Positions 1 through 5,653 of a DNA stretch of 16,616 nt are shown here, piece after piece. Positions within the stretch are counted from its first letter, which is position 1. Each line of letters starts with the position of its first letter. The stretch comes from Peptococcaceae bacterium (GTDB lineage: Bacteria; Bacillota; Peptococcia; Peptococcales; Peptococcaceae), in NCBI GenBank assembly GCA_900756555.1, contig CAAEKP010000118.1, positions 1 to 16,616 on the forward strand. Direction: 5' to 3'. The position numbers and the translations under genes were made by a program. The notes below the pieces were generated by a model. That model was not told where the DNA came from. It did no database searches and saw only the letters and a list, made by a program, of their open reading frames with translations.

Positions 1-178
1 AACGCTTTATCCAGCTTCGGAGTACCTCTCTTGCAGAAATATTATAGTTTGCTACCCAACCTCTAATTGCTCGTGTACTTATCTTTATTTGACGGACAAG
101 GATTTGGTGTCAGCATTGCTAAAATTCCGATTTACGGCAGGCGATAAAAGAAATTCCTGCTTAGAGAGACAGGCAACG
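1..178. other. Intergenic left edge, possible weak terminator
   Basis: No supported gene. A reading frame on the plus strand is open from the window edge to about 210, but it has no visible start and runs into the aminotransferase on the other strand, so I do not call it. On the minus strand, just past the aminotransferase stop, a 4-5 bp stem (156-160 with 170-174) is followed by a T-rich stretch. It could be a weak intrinsic terminator for that gene. Confidence 0.3.
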
Positions 179-1351
179 TTACATCTTAGCCAGCTTTTCC
201 AGTCGCTTTAATGCTACCACCAGTGTTTCTTCTTCGCGGGCGAAGTGCAGGCGGATGAGATGGTTGACTGGTTCGCGGAAGAAGCTGGAGCCGGGAACGG
301 CGGCAACGCCGATTTTCTCAGTCATCCATTCGCAGAACTGTAAATCGGTCCAGCCTGAGAATTGGGGCAGAGCCAGCCAGCGGGAAATATCCAGCATAAC
401 ATAGTAGGTGGCCTGTGGTGTGTTATGCGCAATGCCAAGACGATCTAAGCCGTCCAGAAAGAACTGACGCTTCTGGGTGTAAAGCTGCTGCATATCCTGA
501 TAGTAGCTGCCCGGCAATTGTAATCCGGCAATGACAGCCTCCTGCAAAGGTGCTGGCGCGCCCACGGTCAGAAAGTCATGCACTTTGCGTGCGCCATCAG
601 TAATATCGGCAGGTGCGATGAGATAGCCCAACCGCCAGCCGGTGATAGCGTATGTTTTGCTGAAGGAGTTGCAGGTGACAGTGCGCTCCCACATACCAGG
701 CAGTGAAGCCATAGCAATGTGTTTGTAAGGCTGATAAATGATGTGCTCGTAAACTTCATCGGTGATGACAAAGGCATCGTACTGAATCGCTAATGCAGCA
801 ATCTGTTCCAATTCCTGCCGGGAGAAAACTTTACCGCAGGGATTAGAGGGATTGCACAGTACCAGAACTTTTGCGCCTTGCTGAAAAGCTTGTTCCAGTA
901 AAGCAATATCAAAGGTATATTCCGGTGGCACCAGTGGGATAAAGACAGGTTCTGCACCGCATAAAATGGTGTCCGCCATGTAATTTTCATAAAAGGGTGA
1001 AAAGATTGCCACTTTGTCGCCGGGATTGCAAATAGTCATCATGGCGCACATCATGGCTTCGGTGCTGCCGCAGGTGACCAGCACTTCATTCTCGGCGGAA
1101 ACGGTGTGATTTAACGTTGGTGCTGCTTTTTTTGCAATGGCTTTCCGCAGATTGTCAGCACCGTAAGTGACAGAGTACTGATGAGGTCCGTGGTCGGCCA
1201 CAAATTTCAGTGCTTCAGTCAGTTCTTTTGGTGGCGGAAAATCAGGAAATCCCTGAGATAAATTGATAGCGCCGCAGCTATCACTAATTCTTGTCATGCG
1301 GCGAATGACAGAATCGGTAAATTGTTGGATTCTGTTGCTCATTTGAGGCAT
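179..1351 (-). CDS. PLP-dependent class I/II aminotransferase
   Basis: A 390-residue fold-type I aminotransferase, expected to be cytosolic and to move an amino group between an amino acid and a 2-oxo acid. Family landmarks are clear: SQGFPDFPPP near residues 32-41, the NPSNP loop near 167, the DEVYE cofactor-binding segment near 198, the Schiff-base lysine in SFSKTYAITGWRLGY near residue 232, and the C-terminal substrate-carboxylate arginine in HLIRLHFAR. Length is normal for the family (about 390). The start is ATG at 1351, 8 nt after AAAGGTGG; a GTG at 1363 lies inside that ribosome binding site and is unlikely. It appears monocistronic, with its own TTTACT-N17-TATACT promoter. Relatives include aspartate, methionine and kynurenine aminotransferases; substrate cannot be told from sequence alone. 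Confidence 0.93.
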   Translation of the reverse strand: MPQMSNRIQQFTDSVIRRMTRISDSCGAINLSQGFPDFPPPKELTEALKFVADHGPHQYSVTYGADNLRKAIAKKAAPTLNHTVSAENEVLVTCGSTEAMMCAMMTICNPGDKVAIFSPFYENYMADTILCGAEPVFIPLVPPEYTFDIALLEQAFQQGAKVLVLCNPSNPCGKVFSRQELEQIAALAIQYDAFVITDEVYEHIIYQPYKHIAMASLPGMWERTVTCNSFSKTYAITGWRLGYLIAPADITDGARKVHDFLTVGAPAPLQEAVIAGLQLPGSYYQDMQQLYTQKRQFFLDGLDRLGIAHNTPQATYYVMLDISRWLALPQFSGWTDLQFCEWMTEKIGVAAVPGSSFFREPVNHLIRLHFAREEETLVVALKRLEKLAKM

Positions 1352-1415
1352 AAGCAAGCCCACCTTTCAATAAATAACTTGGACGTTCTGGTTGATTCTT
1401 TGTGAATTGTTTCTT

Positions 1416-1444
1416 AGTATAAAACAAAAGGAAAGAGAAGTAAA
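1416..1444 (-). promoter_or_regulatory. Sigma-A-type promoter of the aminotransferase
   Basis: On the minus strand TTTACT (1444-1439) is separated by exactly 17 nt from TATACT (1421-1416), about 65 nt before the aminotransferase start. Five of six bases match in the -10 and four of six in the -35. Confidence 0.7.
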
Positions 1445-1518
1445 GGATAGGCATCGATATAAGGAAAAACGATTGAAAAAATTGTGCTGTAACACGAGCA
1501 AATAGTTACGAAAATGAC

Positions 1519-1547
1519 TTGACGAAAGATAAAGCAAGTGTTAATAT
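1519..1547 (+). promoter_or_regulatory. Strong sigma-A-type promoter, plus strand
   Basis: TTGACG (1519-1524), a 17-nt spacer, then TAATAT (1542-1547). Expected transcription start is near 1554. The transcript would meet the intrinsic terminator at 1581-1606 before reaching the 1704 gene, so this drives either a very short RNA or an attenuated leader. Confidence 0.65.
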
Positions 1548-1580
1548 ACAAAACTGTAAATATTGAAAAGAATGCGAAAC

Positions 1581-1606
1581 CGCCCCAAAAGACGGGGTGT
1601 TTTTTA
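1581..1606 (+). terminator. Intrinsic terminator upstream of the 1704 gene
   Basis: CGCCCC and GGGGTG form a 6-bp stem (one G-T pair) around a 7-nt loop, followed by TTTTTTATT. It lies between two divergent genes, so it does not end either one. Its only obvious input is the promoter at 1519-1547, giving a product of about 50 nt. Confidence 0.75.
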
Positions 1607-1703
1607 TTAGTAGCATAATAGGTCCATTTATGGGTGCTATTTCAACAGAATTTTGTTATTTCTATAAGATATGTGCAAATGCACAATAAAGGAGTTGTGT
1701 GTC

Positions 1704-2150
1704 ATGGCGTTTAAATTCATAGCGGAATTAAAAAATATTGTTTCTGTAGGGGAAGCTCTGGACACGTTATCCCGTCTGGTGGATTATATTAAGTTCCGTC
1801 CGTTGGAAAGTGATAAAGCGAAACAAACATATGACTCCATGGCTGTGCGCGACTTGGGGATTAACGCCGGGGCGGTAAAGCTGGTGAAATTTTTCCAGAA
1901 CGTCGCCAAGAAAAAAGACCCATCGGCAGTGATGTATGTGCAGTTGTTAAAACAGTATTTCCTGAATGCCTATGACTGGTCGGATATTGAGGCCGAGGGC
2001 TATGAAGAATTTGAAAGTGACGCGCTGTGGTTTTGCGATGAGATGGAAGATTATCTGCGCAATATGGATATCCATGAGGATAAAAAGGCGCACGATAAGG
2101 TGGAACCATTGGGGGATATTGTGTTGCGGCGGCGGATGCATGCGGAATAA
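1704..2150 (+). CDS. Hypothetical protein, 148 aa
   Basis: I do not recognise a family. The start is ATG at 1704, 9 nt after AAAGGAG (1688-1694); an upstream in-frame ATG at 1671 has no ribosome binding site. The protein is 148 residues, soluble, without signal peptide or membrane segment, and looks helical. Its C-terminal half is acidic and aromatic (the segment around AYDWSDIEAEGYEEFESD), and the tail is basic (LRRRMHAE). It is single, flanked by terminators at 1581-1606 and 2179-2216, and divergent from the aminotransferase. A possible second promoter with TATAAG at 1663-1668 and TTCAAC at 1641-1646 would bypass the upstream terminator; that is a weak match. No function is proposed. Confidence 0.75.
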   Translation: MAFKFIAELKNIVSVGEALDTLSRLVDYIKFRPLESDKAKQTYDSMAVRDLGINAGAVKLVKFFQNVAKKKDPSAVMYVQLLKQYFLNAYDWSDIEAEGYEEFESDALWFCDEMEDYLRNMDIHEDKKAHDKVEPLGDIVLRRRMHAE

Positions 2151-2178
2151 GTTTTACCTGAAAAATTTGTACTAGAGG

Positions 2179-2216
2179 AACGGCTTTGCTATTTGTGATA
2201 GCGAGCCGTTTTTTAT
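2179..2216 (+). terminator. Intrinsic terminator after the 148-aa gene
   Basis: AACGGC(T)..GCTAT and ATAGC..(A)GCCGTT make a long stem with a small internal mismatch and a 5-nt loop, followed by TTTTTTATTTTA. Confidence 0.85.
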
Positions 2217-2296
2217 TTTAAAATATTTTTACTCCGTTCGTCTATCGGCAGAACAGGGCCGTCTAATGAGTAGTATAATTCAAGGAGGAATTTATT

Positions 2297-2938
2297 GTGA
2301 AGCAACATTGGAAGAAAATAATTGGTATTGGTGTATTGTCATTGGGTGTATTGTGCAGTTGCGCTGCACAACCAGCGGAGCAGCCGCAGCAGCAAGAAGC
2401 GCAGGAACCTGCCTCAGCAGAGCAATGGGCTGCATGGCTGCCGGAGGGCGTTATAGTGAAACTGGCGGAGCGTGAGCCCAATCAAGGTGTGCAGGAAGCG
2501 CTGATTCAGTACTATGAAATTCCAGAGGACAGCTGGAAGGATACCCGCTATTACTATAATTATGTGGATTTCGATGGCGATGGCACAGAAGAAATTTTTA
2601 CCGTGGCGTTGGGTGCATATACCAGCGGTTCCGGTGGTTCGTCTGCGTTGTGGCTGGATAGTGCAGATTTTTCTGTAAAGCAGGCATTTACACTGGTTAA
2701 TACACCGATTATTGTAACGGCAGAACCGGTGCAGGATGGTCTGGCCTTGATTTTGCAGCGCGATGGTGGCGGCGCAGCTATGGAGTTTGTGCAGCTGACC
2801 TGCACGGATGGCGTGTATACGAACGTGGCTGACGCTGCACCTTTGGCTGATATCAGTGCGGTAACAGGCACAGCCATTCTTGCCAATGATCTGATTGCCG
2901 ATTTGGAGCAGGGAACGTATCTGACTCTGGCAGATTAA
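2297..2938 (+). CDS. Secreted lipoprotein, first gene of the sigma operon
   Basis: A 213-residue protein with a basic N-terminus, a hydrophobic signal segment (about residues 8-20) and a lipobox ending in LCSC, so C22 (or C20) is the likely lipidated cysteine. After it comes a Gln/Glu/Ala-rich linker (about 24-45) of the kind that spaces lipoproteins from the membrane. A short acidic loop, DFDGDGTEEIF (91-101), has the D-x-D-x-D pattern seen in calcium-binding EF-hand and FG-GAP loops. The start is GTG at 2297, 8 nt after AAGGAGG. The stop is 31 nt before the sigma factor gene, so the two are probably cotranscribed. Its position suggests an envelope role linked to the sigma factor; that is inference, and the family is unrecognised. 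Confidence 0.82.
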   Translation: MKQHWKKIIGIGVLSLGVLCSCAAQPAEQPQQQEAQEPASAEQWAAWLPEGVIVKLAEREPNQGVQEALIQYYEIPEDSWKDTRYYYNYVDFDGDGTEEIFTVALGAYTSGSGGSSALWLDSADFSVKQAFTLVNTPIIVTAEPVQDGLALILQRDGGGAAMEFVQLTCTDGVYTNVADAAPLADISAVTGTAILANDLIADLEQGTYLTLAD

Positions 2939-2969
2939 TCAGGTCATTGTGTAGAAGGAGTCAATGACA

Positions 2970-3488
2970 ATGAACATGATTACAAAGCAGATGTATGAAT
3001 CCTGGATGGTGGAACACGGACAGAGGTTTTATCGTATGGCGTACAGTTATATGAAAAATGAACAGGATGCATTGGAGGTTATCAGTGAAGCCACTTACAA
3101 AGGATTAAAAAATCTGCACCGTTTGCGGGAACCCGATTTTTTCGTAACCTGGATGACACGGATTATCATAAACACAGCAGTGGATGAATTACGCCGCAAA
3201 AAGCGTGTGTTTCCGGTTGCGCCAACAGAGATGGCTTTTTCTGAAACTACAGCATCTGAAACTATCGCATCTATGGAGGAAAACTTACAGCATTATGATT
3301 TGTATGAAGCGATTGATTTGCTGACAGCGGAAGAAAAGACCTGCATTATTTTAAGATATTTTGAAGAATATTCTTTTGTGGAGATTGCAGAAATTTTAAA
3401 GCTGCCTCAATCAACAGTGAAATCCCGTGTGTATCGGTGCCTGAAACGAATGAAGCTTTACATGGAGGAGGCGAATGCTGATGAATGA
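2970..3488 (+). CDS. ECF-type RNA polymerase sigma factor
   Basis: A 172-residue protein with the two-domain layout of ECF sigma-70 factors. Region 2 covers about residues 14-80, with MAYSYMKNEQDALEVISEAT and the -10-recognition segment ending in NTAVDELRRKKR. Region 4 covers about 112-165, with a helix-turn-helix (SFVEIAEILKLPQSTVKSRV) that would read the -35. No region 1 or 3 is present, and length is typical for ECF factors. Three in-frame ATGs lie close together; ATG at 2970 is preferred because it is 9 nt from AAGGAG, while 2964 is only 3 nt away. Its end overlaps the anti-sigma start by 8 nt, indicating translational coupling. It resembles SigV/SigW-like sigma factors of Bacilli and Clostridia. 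The regulon is unknown. Confidence 0.92.
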   Translation: MNMITKQMYESWMVEHGQRFYRMAYSYMKNEQDALEVISEATYKGLKNLHRLREPDFFVTWMTRIIINTAVDELRRKKRVFPVAPTEMAFSETTASETIASMEENLQHYDLYEAIDLLTAEEKTCIILRYFEEYSFVEIAEILKLPQSTVKSRVYRCLKRMKLYMEEANADE

Positions 3489-4362
3489 TAACGGAAAAGA
3501 AAAGTACGAAGCAGTAGAGGTTTCAGAAGACGCTTTACTGGAGGCGATTCAGCGTGGAATGAAGGGAAATACAAGGCACCACAGAAAACGGCAGCTACAT
3601 CAGCTATCTTTAACAGCAGCTGCGGTCTTATTCCTTTTTATTGGCATCCAGATACCGGCAGTTTCTGTTTATGCCAGTGAGTTGCCAGTGGTGGGTGTAT
3701 TTATACAGGCTTTGCGGACAGGAATCGGCGGACATCCTATGGAGCAAGTGACAGTGCAGGTCAGTGGGGATGCCAATGATGTAGTGCTGACCTTTTCTCA
3801 ACAGGAGAAAACAACTGAAAACACACTGGCCTATGAAGTTGTGGAGCGAAGCGTACCTATGCGGTTGGAAGTAAGCTTTTATGGTTTGTCCGACAGTAAA
3901 TTACCTGAAGAAATTCAAACTGTGTTACAGGATTCTGTGGCTGTGCGAGAAGTATATCCCACGCTTTCGCTGGATAAAAATAATTGCACTTTTACGATTG
4001 TATTACAGCCAGGTTACAATTATGAAGTGATGGAATTTGCCCAGCCGGGGGAATGGAATTTGCATTTTTATCCGGATGCTTACTATGAAGCGGGCGCGCC
4101 TTATCCAACACAGCAAATTTATTATCTGCGTTCTCCGATTTATACATTACAGACAGAGGAGAAGGCCATGCGAGAATTGCTTCAGCAGTATCAGGAAGAA
4201 CAGCCATCTCAGGTAAAGATAGGCGAAGACCGCTGCATTTATGCCATTGGCGCGTATCATAGCGAGCAAGAAGCAGAAGCGGCGCTGCAAATATTGCAGA
4301 GTGAGTATGAGAATTGTGTGTTTGTGGTGGACAGCGATTTTGCTGCTGCGATTCCAAAATAA
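3481..4362 (+). CDS. Membrane anti-sigma factor (DUF4179-like)
   Basis: A 293-residue single-pass membrane protein. The N-terminal 38 or so residues are charged and cytoplasmic and would hold the sigma factor. One membrane helix follows at about 42-62 (LSLTAAAVLFLFIGIQIP), then YASELPVVGVFIQALR, a signature-like stretch typical of DUF4179 anti-sigma proteins, and a large extracytoplasmic part. The last 45 residues (about 247-290) resemble a SPOR-type fold: IYAIGAYHSEQEAEAALQIL. The start is ATG at 3481, 10 nt after GGAGGAG; ATG at 3475 is only 4 nt from it. It overlaps the sigma gene, the usual arrangement for a sigma/anti-sigma pair. The pairing is inferred from context plus topology; the DUF4179 assignment is from memory of the family. 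Confidence 0.82.
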   Translation: MNDNGKEKYEAVEVSEDALLEAIQRGMKGNTRHHRKRQLHQLSLTAAAVLFLFIGIQIPAVSVYASELPVVGVFIQALRTGIGGHPMEQVTVQVSGDANDVVLTFSQQEKTTENTLAYEVVERSVPMRLEVSFYGLSDSKLPEEIQTVLQDSVAVREVYPTLSLDKNNCTFTIVLQPGYNYEVMEFAQPGEWNLHFYPDAYYEAGAPYPTQQIYYLRSPIYTLQTEEKAMRELLQQYQEEQPSQVKIGEDRCIYAIGAYHSEQEAEAALQILQSEYENCVFVVDSDFAAAIPK

Positions 4363-4391
4363 CGAGAAGGTTAATGCGTCAATAACAGAGA

Positions 4392-4427
4392 TTTATAAAA
4401 AAGCAAAAACTTTATAAAAAAGCAAAA
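4392..4427 (+). repeat. Two tandem copies of an AT-rich 17-mer
   Basis: The 17-mer TTTATAAAAAAGCAAAA occurs at 4392-4408 and again at 4411-4427, a 19-nt period, immediately before the terminator hairpin. It may be slippage-derived; no function is evident. Confidence 0.7.
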
Positions 4428-4428
4428 G

Positions 4429-4458
4429 AAAAGGACTGCAACTTATTGCAGTCCTTTT
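4429..4458. terminator. Strong bidirectional terminator
   Basis: A perfect 12-bp stem, AAAAGGACTGCA with TGCAGTCCTTTT, around the loop ACTTAT. Flanks are A-rich on the left and T-rich on the right, so it can stop both the anti-sigma transcript (plus) and the csp transcript (minus), which converge here. Confidence 0.9.
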
Positions 4459-4508
4459 ACTTGATGTTCTTTAATATATATATTAAAATCTAGGATATTA
4501 ATTTACAA

Positions 4509-4706
4509 TTAAAGTTTAACAACGTTAGCAGCCTGAGGGCCTCTTGCGCCTTCTACTACTTCAAATTCAACTTCCTGGCCTTCGTCCAGGGTTTTGAAAC
4601 CATCCTGTTCAATTGCAGAAAAATGTACGAATACATCTTTGCCGTCCTGACCTTCGATAAAACCATAACCTTTTTCTGCATTAAACCATTTTACTTTACC
4701 CTGCAT
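4509..4706 (-). CDS. Cold-shock domain protein (CspA family)
   Basis: A 65-residue single cold-shock domain, the usual length for bacterial Csp proteins. The RNA-binding motifs are intact: RNP1 as KGYGFIE (residues 12-18) and RNP2 as VFVHFS (25-30), with the conserved start GKVKWFNAEKG and end GPQAANV. The protein binds single-stranded nucleic acids and acts as an RNA chaperone. ATG at 4706 is preceded by AAAGGATG. It has its own consensus promoter (4763-4791) and a leader of about 50 nt, shorter than the long thermosensor leader of E. coli cspA, and shares the bidirectional terminator at 4429-4458. Which Csp paralogue it is cannot be told. Confidence 0.96.
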   Translation of the reverse strand: MQGKVKWFNAEKGYGFIEGQDGKDVFVHFSAIEQDGFKTLDEGQEVEFEVVEGARGPQAANVVKL

Positions 4707-4762
4707 GTTGAATCATCCTTTCAAGATAGATAAGCAGTTGCACATTCACAACTATGTTATCC

Positions 4763-4791
4763 ATTATAACGGTGATGCGAATAAATGGCAA
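4763..4791 (-). promoter_or_regulatory. Promoter of the csp gene
   Basis: On the minus strand TTGCCA (4791-4786), a 17-nt spacer, then a perfect TATAAT (4768-4763). Expected start of transcription is near 4757, giving a leader of about 50 nt. Confidence 0.8.
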
Positions 4792-4796
4792 GGACT

Positions 4797-4846
4797 TTTC
4801 ATCAATTTATAAAAAATATTTTTTAAATATCTCTTTGTGGATGAAA
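4797..4846 (-). terminator. Possible hairpin terminator after hpf
   Basis: Directly after the hpf stop, TTTCATC (minus strand) can pair with GATGAAA about 40 nt on, closing an inner AT-only hairpin followed by a run of T. It is AT-rich and so weak, and it lies just before the csp promoter. Some readthrough from hpf into csp is likely. Confidence 0.4.
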
Positions 4847-5374
4847 TTAGTCCAGCGTTGGCTGAATCAAACCATACTGATTGTCTTTTCTTTTGTAGAC
4901 AACATTGATGGAATTTGTTTCCGCGTTCAGGAATACAAAGAAATCATGTTCCAGCAATTCCATCTGCATGATGGCTTCTTCTTCATCCATTGGTTTTACT
5001 ACGAAGGTTTTAGTTTTGATTATTTTGCCTTCTTCTGCGACAGGTGCTTCCTGAGCAGGAAGATCGGCGAAGGTCTGAACTTTACCTTTGCGATTCATTT
5101 TTGTTTTATATTTACGAATCTGCCGTTCCAGTTTGTCCACCACACCGTCGATGGAAGCGTACATATCTTCGCTGCTTTCTTCCGCCCGTAAAATGTAACG
5201 GGTCAGAGGGATGGTGGCTTCTGCGCGATGCAGACCTTTTTCTACAACTAGAGTTACAGTTCCGGCTAAATCAGAGTTTACAAAATATTTATCTAATTTT
5301 GCAAAACGTTTTTCGATGTAGTCAGTGAGTGGTTCAGTTACCTGTGTGTTTTTAGCTTTTACAGAGATTTTCAT
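4847..5374 (-). CDS. hpf: Ribosome hibernation promoting factor, long form
   Basis: A 175-residue HPF/RaiA family protein. The N-terminal domain (about 1-105, beginning MKISVKAKNTQVTEPLTDYI) binds in the small-subunit decoding channel. The C-terminal domain (about 118-175, with IIKTKTFVVKPMDEEEAIMQ and the end NVVYKRKDNQYGLIQP) is the part that dimerises two 70S ribosomes into 100S particles in species with the long form. Enterobacterial HPF is only about 95 residues, so length marks this as the long type. ATG at 5374 follows AAAGGAG. It is divergent from secA, a common Firmicute neighbourhood. A TATAAT and an AT-rich inverted repeat lie in its leader. Confidence 0.96.
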   Translation of the reverse strand: MKISVKAKNTQVTEPLTDYIEKRFAKLDKYFVNSDLAGTVTLVVEKGLHRAEATIPLTRYILRAEESSEDMYASIDGVVDKLERQIRKYKTKMNRKGKVQTFADLPAQEAPVAEEGKIIKTKTFVVKPMDEEEAIMQMELLEHDFFVFLNAETNSINVVYKRKDNQYGLIQPTLD

Positions 5375-5408
5375 AGTTGCCAGCTCCTTTCGGGTTAAAA
5401 AGAAATCC

Positions 5409-5442
5409 TAGATAAATAAAAAATATTTATCTATTGATTATA
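5409..5442 (-). promoter_or_regulatory. hpf -10 box and adjoining inverted repeat
   Basis: A perfect TATAAT sits on the minus strand at 5442-5437, about 65 nt before hpf; no good -35 is seen at the matching distance. Right after it is a 10-bp perfect inverted repeat, TAGATAAATA/TATTTATCTA (5409-5433, 5-nt loop). In the RNA this would be a 5'-end hairpin; in DNA it could be an operator. The choice is open. Confidence 0.5.
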
Positions 5443-5539
5443 GTATGAACCACAAACGCGATTTTGTAAATAGTTTTTTTCAATTTCATGAAAAATAAAC
5501 AGTAATCTAAAATCTGGATAAAGTCTGGATAAGTTTTGT

Positions 5540-5579
5540 GTGAAATACTGTTTCACCAGCGGGCAGGCTGTGCTATAAT
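5540..5579 (+). promoter_or_regulatory. secA promoter with overlapping palindrome
   Basis: TGCTATAAT (5571-5579) is an extended -10 with a perfect TATAAT. The -35 position (5551-5556, 17-nt spacer) reads TTTCAC, a poor match, and this hexamer is the right half of the palindrome GTGAAA-N5-TTTCAC (5540-5556). The palindrome therefore covers the -35, as an operator or activator site would. The leader to the secA start is about 68 nt. Confidence 0.6.
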
Positions 5580-5653
5580 ATAAGTTACGGCAAGAATGCT
5601 GTTTGTATAAATTTTTTATGTGGAATCCACAAATATCAGGGGAGGTCTATTTC

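Noticed and set aside
2239..2279. ECF-type autoregulatory promoter before the lipoprotein gene (CGTCTA boxes and GAAC)
   Set aside because: Two CGTCTA boxes (2239-2244, 2260-2265) and a GAAC (2251-2254) exist, but no GAAC lies the usual 16-17 nt before either box. The TATAAT at 2274 is too close to the ribosome binding site to be the promoter of this gene.
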